Source: Corynebacterium atrinae
GTDB taxonomy: Bacteria > Actinomycetota > Actinomycetes > Mycobacteriales > Mycobacteriaceae
NCBI RefSeq assembly: GCF_030408455.1
Contig: NZ_CP046977.1
Span: forward strand, 1,240,001-1,304,000
Direction of reading: 5' to 3'
Length of the DNA: 64,000 bases
In this document: piece by piece, positions 26,653 through 36,059 of the stretch
Layout: each line of letters starts with the position of its first letter
Numbering within the stretch: the first letter of the stretch is position 1
Notes under the pieces: model-generated
The model's input: the letters and a program-made list of their open reading frames with translations, nothing else
Told to the model about the DNA's origin: nothing
Databases searched by the model: none
Made by a program: the position numbers and the translations under genes

Positions 26653-28031
26653 GCGTGGAACTCCTTGGCTTCCTCATCGGTCACTGGGGTGATAATGACT
26701 TTGTCTACCCGGCGGTCCTCCATGACCGTAACGCGGGCAATCCATCGGCCGTCGTAGCCCGTCTCAAACTCAGCGCGAGCGGGATTATCGGCCTCCGGGA
26801 GGAGGACCAGGTCGCCCACCCGAGGAATCCGCCCCAGCGTGGTCATGAACAAGCCACCAAGGGTTTCATAGGGCCCATCCGGGGCGGTGTAGCCGACGCG
26901 CTGGGTCAGCTCGTCAATGCGAACCAGGCCCGAGACCTCCCAGGAGGAGCCGAAGGCCTGGAAGTCACGTTCGGCCTCCGCGTCGTCGTGTTCGTCGTAG
27001 ACCTCTCCGAGGATTTCCTCGACAACGTCTTCGATGGTGACCAACCCGGCGGTGCCCCCGTATTCATCGGCGACGAGGACGACCTGGGAGCCCGCGGAAC
27101 GCACGGCGTTGAGGACAGCGTCGCCATCAAGCGTGTCGGGGACAATAGGCACCGCACGGCACAGCGAGCCGACCGTCGTGGTTGAACGCAACTCCCGGGG
27201 GACGGAAAAGGCATCCTTGACGTGGACCACACCAGCCGTGTCGTCGAGATCGCCGCGGACCACCGGGAAGCGGGAGTGCCCAGACTCCAGGGCCAAGGCG
27301 ATGAGGTCGTCGACAGTATCGTCCACCCCCAGGGAATCGATAGTGGAGCGGGGGGTCATGAACTCGGTGGCAATGGCATCACCAAACTGCAAGGACCGAT
27401 CAATGACCTCCGCCGTGTCAATGTCGAGGCCCCCGTGCTCGGCGGAGTTGCGTACCAACGTACCGAGCTCTTGGGAGGAACGAGCGGAGGCCAGTTCGTC
27501 CGCGGGCTCGAAACCGAGCTTGCGGACGATGAAATTAGCCGAGCGATTCATGGCCACGATAAACCATTTAAACACCACGTTAAAGGCATTAACCGGGTGG
27601 ACAACGACGCGCGCGGTATGCAGCGGCTGGGTGATCGCGATGTTCTTAGGCACCAACTCACCGAAGACCATGGACAAGAACGTGGCGACGATAAGCGCCA
27701 ACACCAACGCGACGGCCGATGATGAGGCCTCGGTTAGGCCCACCAGCTCCAGCAGGGGAGTGAAGTAGCGGGCGAGGATCGGCTCCGCCAGGAAACCCGT
27801 CGCCAGCGTGGTCACGGTGATGCCCAGCTGGGCCCCCGACAAGACAAATGAGAGGTTGCCGTAGTCGCGTTGGACAGCCAGGGCGCTGCGGTCGCCCTTA
27901 TCGCGAGCGTGGTTGTCCACCGTGGAACGTTCCATGCCGGTGAGGGCGAATTCAATGGCGACAAACAAGCCGGTCGACGCCGTGAGCGCCACGAACCCTA
28001 GAAGGGAGAGGATGCTGAGGAATATGTCCAT
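26649..28031 (-). CDS. CNNM/CorC-type (HlyC-like) membrane protein 1
   Basis: 460 residues, the longer of the pair. N-terminal CNNM domain with four helices (about residues 1-190), two CBS domains (FMTPRSTIDSLGVDD; GTAGLVTIEDVVEEILGEVYDEHDDAE) and a C-terminal CorC_HlyC domain absent from the shorter paralogue. EIxGxVxDE-type CBS end motif is clear. It is likely a membrane Mg2+/divalent-cation transport or efflux component. It is preceded on the same strand by the DEAD-box helicase gene with 23 bases between. Confidence 0.87.
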   Translation of the reverse strand: MDIFLSILSLLGFVALTASTGLFVAIEFALTGMERSTVDNHARDKGDRSALAVQRDYGNLSFVLSGAQLGITVTTLATGFLAEPILARYFTPLLELVGLTEASSSAVALVLALIVATFLSMVFGELVPKNIAITQPLHTARVVVHPVNAFNVVFKWFIVAMNRSANFIVRKLGFEPADELASARSSQELGTLVRNSAEHGGLDIDTAEVIDRSLQFGDAIATEFMTPRSTIDSLGVDDTVDDLIALALESGHSRFPVVRGDLDDTAGVVHVKDAFSVPRELRSTTTVGSLCRAVPIVPDTLDGDAVLNAVRSAGSQVVLVADEYGGTAGLVTIEDVVEEILGEVYDEHDDAEAERDFQAFGSSWEVSGLVRIDELTQRVGYTAPDGPYETLGGLFMTTLGRIPRVGDLVLLPEADNPARAEFETGYDGRWIARVTVMEDRRVDKVIITPVTDEEAKEFHA

Positions 28032-28054
28032 GGAGGTCTATCTCGTCAGGGAAT

Positions 28055-29332
28055 TTAGGAGGATCGGCGACTACGATTGCCGTGGCCTTGCGGCCGACCG
28101 CCACGCTGCTTCGGGGCCGAGCCGCGACGTCGGGGCTGCTGCTGGCCCACTGGGAGCAATGATTTGCCTGACGGCGTGCGCGCGCCGGTGATCTTGGCCA
28201 ACACATCCGCATCCGCGGTGACCGAGATCTCCTTCGCCTTCACGCCCGCCTTGCGCATGAGGGCTTCGACTTCCTTACGCTGCTCATCCATCACCAGGGT
28301 GACCACGGTTCCGGAGGTACCAGCGCGCGCCGTGCGTCCCGCCCGGTGGAGGTAGGCCTTGTGCTCGGCGGGAGGGTCCACGTGGACGACCAACGAGACA
28401 TCATCGATGTCGATACCGCGGGCAGCGATATCAGTTGCCACGAGGACGGGAACAGAGCCATCGGCGAAGCCGACGAGTGCGTTGGTGCGGGTCGACTGCC
28501 CCTTATCGCCGTGCAAGCCGGCGGCATTGATGCCGACGCGTCGGAGCTTCTTCACCAACCGATCAACACCGTGCTTCGTCCGCATGAACATGATCGTCTT
28601 GCCCTCGCGAGCGGCGATGCGTTCGATGACACTATGACGGGAATCCCGGTCGCCGACAAGCAAGCGGAAATGAGTCATGGTGTCCACACTGGCGGAGACC
28701 GGTGCGGTCGAGTGAGTGACCGGGTCGTGCATGTAGCGATCGATGAGCTTTTGCACATCGCCGTCCAGTGTTGCGGAGAAAAGCAAGCGCTGCCCATTCT
28801 TCGGCGTGCGATCCATGAGGCGACGTACCTGGGGGAGAAAACCCATGTCGGCCATCTGGTCGGCCTCGTCGAGCGCGGCCACGGCAACCTCGTCGAAGAA
28901 GAGCTTGCCCTGATCGAGGAGATCCTGTGCGCGACCCGGGGTGGCCACGAGCAGATCCACCGGAGAAGCCAGGGAACGAATGTGCCGATTGATGTTGACA
29001 CCGCCGACGACGTCGAGCACCCGCAGTCCCAGGGCAGCGGCGGGCTCCTCCAGGCGCTCGCGGACCTGAGCGGCCAACTCGCGCGTCGGGGTAAGCACGA
29101 TGGCGCGCGGGTGACCGGGGCGAGAAGCCCCTGACTCTGAGAGACGAGTGAGCATGGGCAGGCCGAAGGTGAAGGTCTTGCCCGAGCCGGTGGGTCCACG
29201 GCCAAGGACATCCCGCCCAGCCAGGGCATCGGGGATAGCCGCTTCCTGGATGGGGAAAGGCTCGGTGATGCCCTGCCGCTGAAGTTCTCTCACGATGGGA
29301 AGGGGCAGGCCGAGGTCCTTGAATGTGGTCAT
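28055..29332 (-). CDS. DEAD-box RNA helicase
   Basis: 425 residues. All helicase motifs can be seen: Q-motif GLPLPIVRELQRQGITEPFPIQ region, motif I GRGPTGSGKT, motif Ia PTRELAAQV, motif II ALDEADQM (a DEAD box), motif III SATL, motif V ARGIDI and motif VI HRAGRTARAG. Basic C-terminal tail (QQQPRRRGSAPKQR...) typical of RNA binding. It probably remodels RNA in ribosome assembly or decay, perhaps at low temperature. The ATG at 29332 (MTTFKDLGL) was chosen, as the upstream extension is not conserved-looking. Confidence 0.88.
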   Translation of the reverse strand: MTTFKDLGLPLPIVRELQRQGITEPFPIQEAAIPDALAGRDVLGRGPTGSGKTFTFGLPMLTRLSESGASRPGHPRAIVLTPTRELAAQVRERLEEPAAALGLRVLDVVGGVNINRHIRSLASPVDLLVATPGRAQDLLDQGKLFFDEVAVAALDEADQMADMGFLPQVRRLMDRTPKNGQRLLFSATLDGDVQKLIDRYMHDPVTHSTAPVSASVDTMTHFRLLVGDRDSRHSVIERIAAREGKTIMFMRTKHGVDRLVKKLRRVGINAAGLHGDKGQSTRTNALVGFADGSVPVLVATDIAARGIDIDDVSLVVHVDPPAEHKAYLHRAGRTARAGTSGTVVTLVMDEQRKEVEALMRKAGVKAKEISVTADADVLAKITGARTPSGKSLLPVGQQQPRRRGSAPKQRGGRPQGHGNRSRRSS

Positions 29333-29388
29333 TGGCTTCACTGTAGTACCTGGCCGCCCAATATTCGGTATCCCAAACCTATGTGGGT

Positions 29389-30852
29389 CTAGGTGAGGAT
29401 TTCCGTGCGATCGCCCGACCACAAGGTGTGGAAGGCACCCGGCTTATCCACGCGGCCGTAGGTGTGAGCACCGAAGAAGTCACGCTGCGCCTGGATGAGG
29501 GCGGCGGGCAGACGCTTGGCCCGCAGGCTGTCGTAGTAGGACAACGAGGAGGCGAAGACCGGAACCGGCAGTCCGAGTTGGGTAGCCACGACGATGACGC
29601 GCCGCCACGAGTCGATCAAGCCCTCAAGCTCACCCGTGAAGTAGGGGTCAAGCAACAGCGACGGCAATGCCGGATTGCGGTCGTAGGCTTCGACGATGCG
29701 GTTGAGGAACTTGGCTCGGATAATGCAACCGCCGCGCCAAATGGTCGCCAGGTCGCGGGGGTCTACGTCCCAGTCGTGCTCGTCGGAGCCAGCCTTGATC
29801 TCATCGAAACCCTGGGCGTAGGCGACGAACTTCGAGGCGTAGAGGGCGCGGCGGACGTCCTCAACGAACTGTTCCTTATCTATCCCCATGGACTCGAAGG
29901 TGGCCAGTTCCCCGGAAGGGAGCACGCCTTGCGCCGCGGCGCGCTGATCGAGGGACGAGGACAGTGCGCGGGCGAACACGGCCTCGCCGATGGCGGTGAC
30001 GGGGATACCCAGGTCGAGGGCCTCCTTGACGGTCCATCGACCTGTGCCCTTTTGACCGGCGGCGTCCACGACGACGTCGACAAGCGGCTTTCCGGTTTCG
30101 GCATCGACCTGCTTGAGTACCTCAGCGGTGATCTCAATGAGGTAGGACTCCAGCTCACCCTTGTTCCAGGTGGAGAAGATCTCCGACAACTGGGCGGGTT
30201 CGATGCCAGCGGCGTAGCGGAGGAGCTGGTAGGCCTCGCCGATGACCTGCATGTCGGCGTATTCGATGCCGTTGTGCACCATCTTGACGTAATGGCCGGC
30301 ACCGTCCGGGCCGATGTGGGTCACGCACGGGGTGCCATCGACGTTGGCGGCGATGGATTCCAGCAGCGGGCCGAGGGTCTCCCAGGACTCAATCGGGCCA
30401 CCGGGCATGATGGAGGGTCCGGTGAGGGCACCTTCCTCGCCGCCCGAGATGCCCGCGCCGACGAAGTGACGGTTGCGCTCTGCCATCTCCTTCTCACGCC
30501 GGATGGTGTCGGTGTACAGCGCGTTTCCGCCATCAATGATGATGTCGCCGTCGTCCATGGCATCGGCGAGCTGGTTGATCACAGCGTCAGTCGCCGGGCC
30601 GGCCTGAACCATGATGATGGCCTTGCGGGGGCGTTCGAGGGAAGCAACAAAATCCTCGATGGTCTCGGAGGGAATGAAGTTGCCTTCGTCGCCGTGCTCT
30701 GCGATGAGAGCCCGGGTCTTTTCCGGACTGCGATTAAAAACCGCGACGGTGTGCCCCTTGTGGGCGAAGTTGCGGGCGAGGTTGGAACCCATAACAGCGA
30801 GGCCGACGACACCGATCTGGGCGAGTGATTCGGGTGATTCAGGAGTGCTCAT
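29389..30852 (-). CDS. gnd: 6-phosphogluconate dehydrogenase, decarboxylating
   Basis: 487 residues, full length. Oxidatively decarboxylates 6-phosphogluconate to ribulose 5-phosphate, making NADPH in the pentose phosphate pathway. The Rossmann motif GLAVMGSNLARNFAHKGH is at the start; GISGGEEGALTGPSIMPGG and the conserved catalytic-site segment HNGIEYADMQVIGEAYQLL follow, with the C-terminal all-helical dimerisation domain. The ATG at 30852 is well placed with GAGC-type ribosome-binding context. It is divergent from the thioesterase gene. Confidence 0.96.
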   Translation of the reverse strand: MSTPESPESLAQIGVVGLAVMGSNLARNFAHKGHTVAVFNRSPEKTRALIAEHGDEGNFIPSETIEDFVASLERPRKAIIMVQAGPATDAVINQLADAMDDGDIIIDGGNALYTDTIRREKEMAERNRHFVGAGISGGEEGALTGPSIMPGGPIESWETLGPLLESIAANVDGTPCVTHIGPDGAGHYVKMVHNGIEYADMQVIGEAYQLLRYAAGIEPAQLSEIFSTWNKGELESYLIEITAEVLKQVDAETGKPLVDVVVDAAGQKGTGRWTVKEALDLGIPVTAIGEAVFARALSSSLDQRAAAQGVLPSGELATFESMGIDKEQFVEDVRRALYASKFVAYAQGFDEIKAGSDEHDWDVDPRDLATIWRGGCIIRAKFLNRIVEAYDRNPALPSLLLDPYFTGELEGLIDSWRRVIVVATQLGLPVPVFASSLSYYDSLRAKRLPAALIQAQRDFFGAHTYGRVDKPGAFHTLWSGDRTEILT

Positions 30853-30945
30853 GGTTGCTCACTTTACGCGCCGACCCGCTGTGAGGTAACTGGAGAGGAC
30901 GATTCACCGCCGATCGGTCGTCGCCCAGCTGCGCCGCTAAGCTCG

Positions 30946-31413
30946 GTGGCCATGACGAGCTCACAGGAATTCAGCTACACAGACCTCTTCCGTTTGAAGG
31001 GCACCGGGCGCTCATTGGATGCGGCCATGCTCGAGGTAGTCAACGCCCAGAAGGGTGGACTCGATGCCCACCTCGGGGTGCGCTACACCCAGATCGCCGA
31101 CGGACGTGTCCGGGCAACCCTCGACGTCGGCGAGCATCTGCTCCAGCCTGCTGGCTTGGTCAACGGTGGAGTGTTCTGTGCCCTCGCCGAGTCCGTTGGA
31201 AGTTTAGCTGGATTGGTCTCAGCTGGCGCACCAGTGGTGGGTGTAAATAATTCAACAGACTTTATCGACGCCGTCCGCACAGGGTCCATCGATGCAAAGG
31301 CAACACCAATCCAACTGGGTGGACGCACCCAATTGTGGGAAGTGCTGATGATGAACCAGGGTCGGCTAGTGGCTCGTTCGACGCTGCGGACGATGGTGTT
31401 GCGTGGCTCCTGA
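30946..31413 (+). CDS. PaaI-family hotdog thioesterase
   Basis: Acyl-CoA thioesterase-like hotdog fold, 155 residues, with the catalytic loop GLVNGGVFCALAESVGSLAG that matches the PaaI/YdiI type (NGG and AE positions). A possible substrate is an aromatic or short acyl-CoA; no nearby pathway points to one. The start could be the GTG at 30946 or the ATG at 30952; both lie within a short divergent gap from gnd. Confidence 0.82.
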   Translation: MAMTSSQEFSYTDLFRLKGTGRSLDAAMLEVVNAQKGGLDAHLGVRYTQIADGRVRATLDVGEHLLQPAGLVNGGVFCALAESVGSLAGLVSAGAPVVGVNNSTDFIDAVRTGSIDAKATPIQLGGRTQLWEVLMMNQGRLVARSTLRTMVLRGS

Positions 31414-31446
31414 ACGGCTAGTTTGCAAACCTGTAAATAGATACAA

Positions 31447-31637
31447 GTGACGAATCAATGTGGCTGGACAGTTAATATCGCTAGACGTTCGCCGGAGAAT
31501 GTTACGGTAGGCCCGGAACGGGGGAACGTATAGGTATACAACAGCCACGGCGCCACCGGGGAGAGTTGTGCTGTTCCCCGGATTAAGTGAGTCATCCCGA
31601 CTTAATGTATCGATATATCGCGGTCAAGGTGACGAAT
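31447..31637. ncRNA. Structured intergenic element, possible orphan RNA
   Basis: A 236-base gap between convergent genes contains two adjacent perfect 7-bp hairpins, CCGGGGA/TCCCCGG (31556-31581) and ATTAAGT/ACTTAAT (31582-31606), and an alternative pairing of GGGGAAC (31521-31527) with GTTCCCC (31573-31579) that excludes the first hairpin. The 9-mer GTGACGAAT occurs at both borders (31447 and 31629). It reads like a switchable RNA on the plus strand, yet no gene follows on that strand. Strand and transcription are unproven. Confidence 0.4.
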
Positions 31638-31650
31638 GTGTACAAGTGGC

Positions 31651-32700
31651 TTATAGCCAGTCGTTGCGCCGGAACCAATAGAAGGCGATGACCATGAACG
31701 CCAAGATGACACCGAGGACTATGTAGTAGCCGTACTCCCACTTCAGCTCGGGCATGTTCTCAAAGTTCATGCCGTAAATCCCGGCGATGAGGGTGGGGCC
31801 GGCGGCCATACCAACAACTGCGGAGATGGTGCGCATATCGGTGTTTTGCTGCATGGTTATCTTGGCCACCGAAGCGTCGATGAGGGCGGAAAGGCGCTCA
31901 TCGTAGCCCCCAATCTGGTCTTTAACGCTGAGTTCGTGGTCGAGGATATCGCGGAAGTAGCTGCGCACTTGCTTAGGCAACAGGTCCTTGTTGTCGGTGA
32001 TAAGCATTCTCAAAGCGGGGCCCAGCGGGTCCGTCGAATGCCGCATCTCTAGGATTTCTCGCTTGTACCAGTAGATCTGCTCGACGTTGAAGCGGGAGCC
32101 GGGGGTGAACACTTCCTCTTCCAGCGCGTCGACTTCCACGCCGAGGAGGTCGGAAATGCGACTGTATTCGTCGACAAGGTAGTCGGCGGCGCGCCACGCC
32201 AGCGTGGAGGGGCCGAGGGCGTAGATCTCGGGGTCGTCGATAAGGATGTCGGACAAGTCAGGGAGTTTAGCGCTGTGGCGGACGGTAATGATGAAGTCCT
32301 TTCCGATGAGGATTTGGACTTCACCGGTTTCGATGATTTCACGGGAGTCTCTGACCTTTTCCTCCTCGGAGTAGCGGATGGAGCGCACGACCATGAACAA
32401 CTGGTCGTCGTAACGCTCAACCTTCGGCCGCTGATGGGCTGTGACGGCATCCTCGACGATGAGGGGATGGATCCCAAATTCCTCCGCCACGCGCTCCATC
32501 TGGGCCTCGTCCGGCTCGTGCAGACCGAGCCAGACGAACCCGCCCGGGTGTTCCTTCGCCTCCGTAAGCGCCGAGGAGGGGACGTACTCGCCGGGGAGCC
32601 TGCGTCCGTCGACGAAGACCCGACAGTGGTCAATGGCCCGCTCGACGGGCACCCGGAGGCGGGAACCGGGCGATTTGGGCGAGGGAGGCGACGGTGCCAT
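31651..32700 (-). CDS. corA: Magnesium/cobalt transport protein CorA
   Basis: 349 residues. Long cytosolic N-terminal domain with helix-rich stalk, then two C-terminal membrane helices with the diagnostic YGMNFENMPE (GMN motif) between them. Homopentameric Mg2+ channel of the inner membrane, possibly carrying Co2+ or Ni2+ too. Divergent from the methyltransferase gene; preceded at the N-terminus by an intergenic promoter gap of 94 bases. Confidence 0.92.
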   Translation of the reverse strand: MAPSPPSPKSPGSRLRVPVERAIDHCRVFVDGRRLPGEYVPSSALTEAKEHPGGFVWLGLHEPDEAQMERVAEEFGIHPLIVEDAVTAHQRPKVERYDDQLFMVVRSIRYSEEEKVRDSREIIETGEVQILIGKDFIITVRHSAKLPDLSDILIDDPEIYALGPSTLAWRAADYLVDEYSRISDLLGVEVDALEEEVFTPGSRFNVEQIYWYKREILEMRHSTDPLGPALRMLITDNKDLLPKQVRSYFRDILDHELSVKDQIGGYDERLSALIDASVAKITMQQNTDMRTISAVVGMAAGPTLIAGIYGMNFENMPELKWEYGYYIVLGVILAFMVIAFYWFRRNDWL

Positions 32701-32794
32701 AGCGCGGGTGTCTCCTTGGTCGGCATTGCGGAGGGGTCAACCGCCTTAGATTACCCGCCCCGTCTAGCGGAAGTCGCGAACCTATACTGATTCC

Positions 32795-33382
32795 ATGCGC
32801 ACGTGGAGAGAGATAACGAACGCCAACCCCTCGCATTCGGAAAACTACGCGCGGCGGTGGCGTTCCTTAGTTGCCGAAGGGCAAGACATTAACGGGGAAG
32901 CACGGCTTATCGACGCCCTCGTACCCCGCCAGGCGCGCATTCTCGACGCTGGCTGCGGCACTGGCCGAGTGGGCGGCTACCTGGCAGCCCACGGCCATGA
33001 CGTTGTGGGCACCGATATCGACCCGCTCCTCATCGACTACGCCCGCCGCGACTACCCCAACGCCCGCTGGGAGGTAGGTGACCTCAGTGCCGACCCGATT
33101 CCGGAGGGCGGCTTCGATCTAGCTGTCTCGGCGGGCAACGTCATGGGATTCCTTGCTCCAGCAGGTCGCCGCGATGCCCTCGTGCACCTTACCCAGGCTC
33201 TCAAACCGGGCGGTCGCCTGGTTGTCGGTTTTGGTGCAGGCCGTGGCTGGGGCTTTGACGATTTCCTTGAGACTGCCAGCTCGGTCGGACTCAAGGCGGA
33301 GAACGTTTTTGAATCCTGGGAACTAGATCCCTTCGACGAAGAGTCGACGTTCCTCGTCGCGATCTTGCGGGCCGGGGAGTAG
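32795..33382 (+). CDS. Class I SAM-dependent methyltransferase
   Basis: 195-residue small methyltransferase with a complete SAM-binding fold: ARILDAGCGTGRVGGYLAAHG (motif I, near residue 48), GTDIDPLLIDYA (motif II acidic Asp), FDLAVSAGNV (motif IV). Related to the ubiquinone/menaquinone biosynthesis class; substrate unknown. The ATG at 32795 follows a divergent promoter region shared with corA. Confidence 0.8.
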   Translation: MRTWREITNANPSHSENYARRWRSLVAEGQDINGEARLIDALVPRQARILDAGCGTGRVGGYLAAHGHDVVGTDIDPLLIDYARRDYPNARWEVGDLSADPIPEGGFDLAVSAGNVMGFLAPAGRRDALVHLTQALKPGGRLVVGFGAGRGWGFDDFLETASSVGLKAENVFESWELDPFDEESTFLVAILRAGE

Positions 33383-33399
33383 CGATCGAAACCCTTGAC

Positions 33400-34575
33400 C
33401 TAGGAACCATCACCCTCCAGCGTGAAGCTCATCCCACCGGCCTCCAGCCGATCCACGTACGGTGCGCGGAGGGCCGTCGCGGGGGTGAGCAATCCGCCCG
33501 ATCCTCCGGGGTTGTGGAGTAGCGTCAGCGCTGCTTGACTCAGCATCATTGCGGTGACCTCGTATCCAGGGTCACCCAGAGCGGAGATGGTGCAGGTGAC
33601 TCGCCGGCCGGACTCGGTGAATCCGACGTGCCGGACGGTGAAACGGCCCTTCTTCCGGTCCATTTCGGAGGGGCCTTCTCCAGGGCTGGGAATCCAGCGT
33701 TGGGCGAATTTTTGCTGGACGACCCAGAACAGTCCGGCGGTGATTCCTGCAAGTCCGTACGCCCGGATTCGCCCCCATAGTCCCCGGCCGGTCGCCCATC
33801 GCTCGTGGTAGCGGAAGGAGCCGTAGGCGTGCTCGCGGAGAGAGTTGGAGCGGCGGACGATGCGGGTGTTGAACATGGACATGAAAAATGGACCGGACCA
33901 GCGGCCGTCGGCAAGCTTGGTTACGTCGAAGTCTTTCTCCAGTCCGTCGATGCGAGGCTCGGCGGAAGGGACGGGGGAGAGGGTGTAGGGGTTGTGGAGC
34001 AATCGAGCTTTTTCTCGATCCGTTCGGGCCTGGGCGGAGACGGCGCGCATGGAATCGATAGTGCCGCCGGAAATTCCGCCTTTGAGTTCCTCGACCACCA
34101 TGGTGACCTCGCGGAACGGCTCCCCGGCGTAGCGATGCAGGGCGAACACTCCCATGTCGGAGGGAACCGAGTCGAAGCCGCAGGAGGAAACAATTCGAGC
34201 GCCACTGCCGTGTGCAACTGCGTGGTATTTATCGATCATGTCGCGGATGAACAGGGCTTCGCCGCAGAGGTCGACGTAGTCGGTGCCAGCCTGAGCGCAA
34301 GCCCGCACTAGTTGTTCGCCCAGGCGGGTGTACGGTCCGACGCAAGAGATCACGACGGAGGTACGCGCCGCGAGCCTGGACATGTCGGCGGCATCGTGAG
34401 CATCGACGGTAATGATCTCCCAATCCTTACCAAGCTCGTCCCTCACCGCCTCGAGCTTGGCCGCATCGCGGCCAGAAAGGGCCACCCGCACGTCAGGGAC
34501 CGTCGCCAAGTAGTGGGCGGTGAGCCGGCCGACGAACCCGGTGGCCCCATGGACAACGATATCGATATCAGTCAT
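33400..34575 (-). CDS. Saccharopine-dehydrogenase-like NAD(P)-binding oxidoreductase
   Basis: 391 residues with an N-terminal Rossmann fold (VVHGATGFVGRLTAHYL; ALSGRDAAKLEAVRDELG) characteristic of the saccharopine dehydrogenase-like / trans-acting enoyl-reductase group used by mycobacteria for complex-lipid synthesis. In corynebacteria its lipid role is unproven. The start at 34575 (MTDIDIVVHG) was chosen because the upstream in-frame codons overlap the thiD-tenA gene and look non-conserved. 23 bases downstream of the thiD-tenA gene on the same strand. Confidence 0.78.
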   Translation of the reverse strand: MTDIDIVVHGATGFVGRLTAHYLATVPDVRVALSGRDAAKLEAVRDELGKDWEIITVDAHDAADMSRLAARTSVVISCVGPYTRLGEQLVRACAQAGTDYVDLCGEALFIRDMIDKYHAVAHGSGARIVSSCGFDSVPSDMGVFALHRYAGEPFREVTMVVEELKGGISGGTIDSMRAVSAQARTDREKARLLHNPYTLSPVPSAEPRIDGLEKDFDVTKLADGRWSGPFFMSMFNTRIVRRSNSLREHAYGSFRYHERWATGRGLWGRIRAYGLAGITAGLFWVVQQKFAQRWIPSPGEGPSEMDRKKGRFTVRHVGFTESGRRVTCTISALGDPGYEVTAMMLSQAALTLLHNPGGSGGLLTPATALRAPYVDRLEAGGMSFTLEGDGS

Positions 34576-34598
34576 GCGCTCCAGCCTAGAGCTATCGG

Positions 34599-36059
34599 CT
34601 ACCAAGCCCGATCTGCCTGGGCGAAAAACTCCCGCTCGTGGGTGCAAGCAGTCAGATAGGCGCGGGTCGCGGCCTCGCGTTGCTGGTCGCTCGCCCGCGA
34701 CAGCATCCTTTCCACGTGGGCGATGGTGTCGATGGTGCCCTGAAGGAACACCTCGCTGCCAAACGTGGCTGTCCAGGGGTTGGTCGCACGCTGCTCGGCC
34801 TTGAGGTCGAGGGCGATTTCGGCGGTGAGCCAGTAGCGGGGTAGGCCAGCGGCGGCCCGGACAACCTCGTCGTCGACGGCGTTGGTGGCGATGAGGAAGT
34901 CCGCGTAGGCCATCGTGACGGGGGAGGGGGCGGACGTGGCCGACCAGCCGAGCTGAAGCCCGCGGCCGGGGGCTGCGAGCGTGGCCAGTGCGCGGCAGTA
35001 GCGGTCCGAAAACTGGGAGTGCTGGTCACCGTAGAAGTCGAAATCCTCGGCAGGTAGCGTTCCTGAGCGCAGGCCCCGGATGAAGGGCAGCTCCATGATT
35101 TCTGACCATACGTCGCCGGTCAGCCCCCACAGCTTGTTGGTGAAGGGCCCGGCGGGCGTCAGGCGCGGGGCAGGGGCCGGACGAGACGGCAGATGTACAT
35201 ATAAGTGTGGCCAAGGGGCGGTAGACGCCGCATCCGCTAATCGACGCCCGCGGTGCCCATGGTCCACCGGACCACGTCCGCTGCCGACGTCGAGGGCGTC
35301 GGCATGCATGATGGCTTCGTGGAGCCAGCGAGTCGACCAGGCCACGGCCTGCTCGACGCCGTTGCCAGCCCCGATCCGCGTTGCCACAGCGGAGGAGAGG
35401 GAGCAGCCGGTGCCGTGGGTGTTCTTGGTATCCACGCGAGGGCTGGGCACCCGGTGAACGTCTCCGGAGGGATGCACGACGGCGTTATCGGCGAGGGGAC
35501 CGGACAGGTGACCACCCTTCACGATGATCACCGTCCCCGAAGTCCGGGCGAGATCAGCGGCCTGCGCCACCGCGTCGTCGAAGGTCTCGGCTGGGTCCAG
35601 TTCCACGAGCACCGCCAGTTCCTGGAGATTCGGGGTAACAACGTCGACGTCGGCGACGAGCGCACGCACTGCCTCCTCGGCGGCTTCGTCGAGGAGTCGG
35701 TCGCCCGAGCTGGCCACCATCACCGGATCGAGAATGACGGGCCCGTGCCCGAATCGCCGCAGGGCGGCGCGGACGGTCTCGACCGTCTGGGCGTCGCCAA
35801 GCATTCCCACCTTGATCGCGTCGACGGTGACATCAGTGAACACCGCCTCCAGCTGATCAGCCAGGAATGCCGGAGGGGGAGTGAACACCGAGCGGACCCC
35901 GCGGGTGTTTTGAGACACGAGGGCTGTGACCACTGCCATCCCGTAGCCACCGGCCGCCATGATGGCCTTGAGGTCAGCCTGGATACCGGCGCCTCCGGTG
36001 GGATCGGTGCCAGCTATGGAAAGTATGCGGGGAATGAGGATTCTGTCGGGCACGGTCAC
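34599..36059 (-). CDS. thiD: ThiD-TenA fusion (HMP/HMP-P kinase plus TenA-like domain)
   Basis: 486 residues. Residues about 1-265 are ThiD, which phosphorylates hydroxymethylpyrimidine and its monophosphate: GTDPTGGAGIQADL, DPVMVASSGDRLL and TKNTHGTGCSLSSA are clear. Residues about 290-486 are TenA/thiaminase-II like (FYGDQHSQFSDRYCRALA region). The catalytic Cys of TenA, in the usual LPCYW-type motif, is replaced by Arg (GLPRYWLTAEIALDL), so the tail may salvage by another mechanism or be non-catalytic. GTG start, coupled to thiM by GTGA. Under the thiM TPP riboswitch. Confidence 0.85.
   Translation of the reverse strand: MTVPDRILIPRILSIAGTDPTGGAGIQADLKAIMAAGGYGMAVVTALVSQNTRGVRSVFTPPPAFLADQLEAVFTDVTVDAIKVGMLGDAQTVETVRAALRRFGHGPVILDPVMVASSGDRLLDEAAEEAVRALVADVDVVTPNLQELAVLVELDPAETFDDAVAQAADLARTSGTVIIVKGGHLSGPLADNAVVHPSGDVHRVPSPRVDTKNTHGTGCSLSSAVATRIGAGNGVEQAVAWSTRWLHEAIMHADALDVGSGRGPVDHGHRGRRLADAASTAPWPHLYVHLPSRPAPAPRLTPAGPFTNKLWGLTGDVWSEIMELPFIRGLRSGTLPAEDFDFYGDQHSQFSDRYCRALATLAAPGRGLQLGWSATSAPSPVTMAYADFLIATNAVDDEVVRAAAGLPRYWLTAEIALDLKAEQRATNPWTATFGSEVFLQGTIDTIAHVERMLSRASDQQREAATRAYLTACTHEREFFAQADRAW

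Noticed and set aside
29383..30828. Long open frame (481 codons) on the plus strand
   Set aside because: It is antisense to gnd, whose protein is plainly recognisable; GC-rich codons create such mirror frames.
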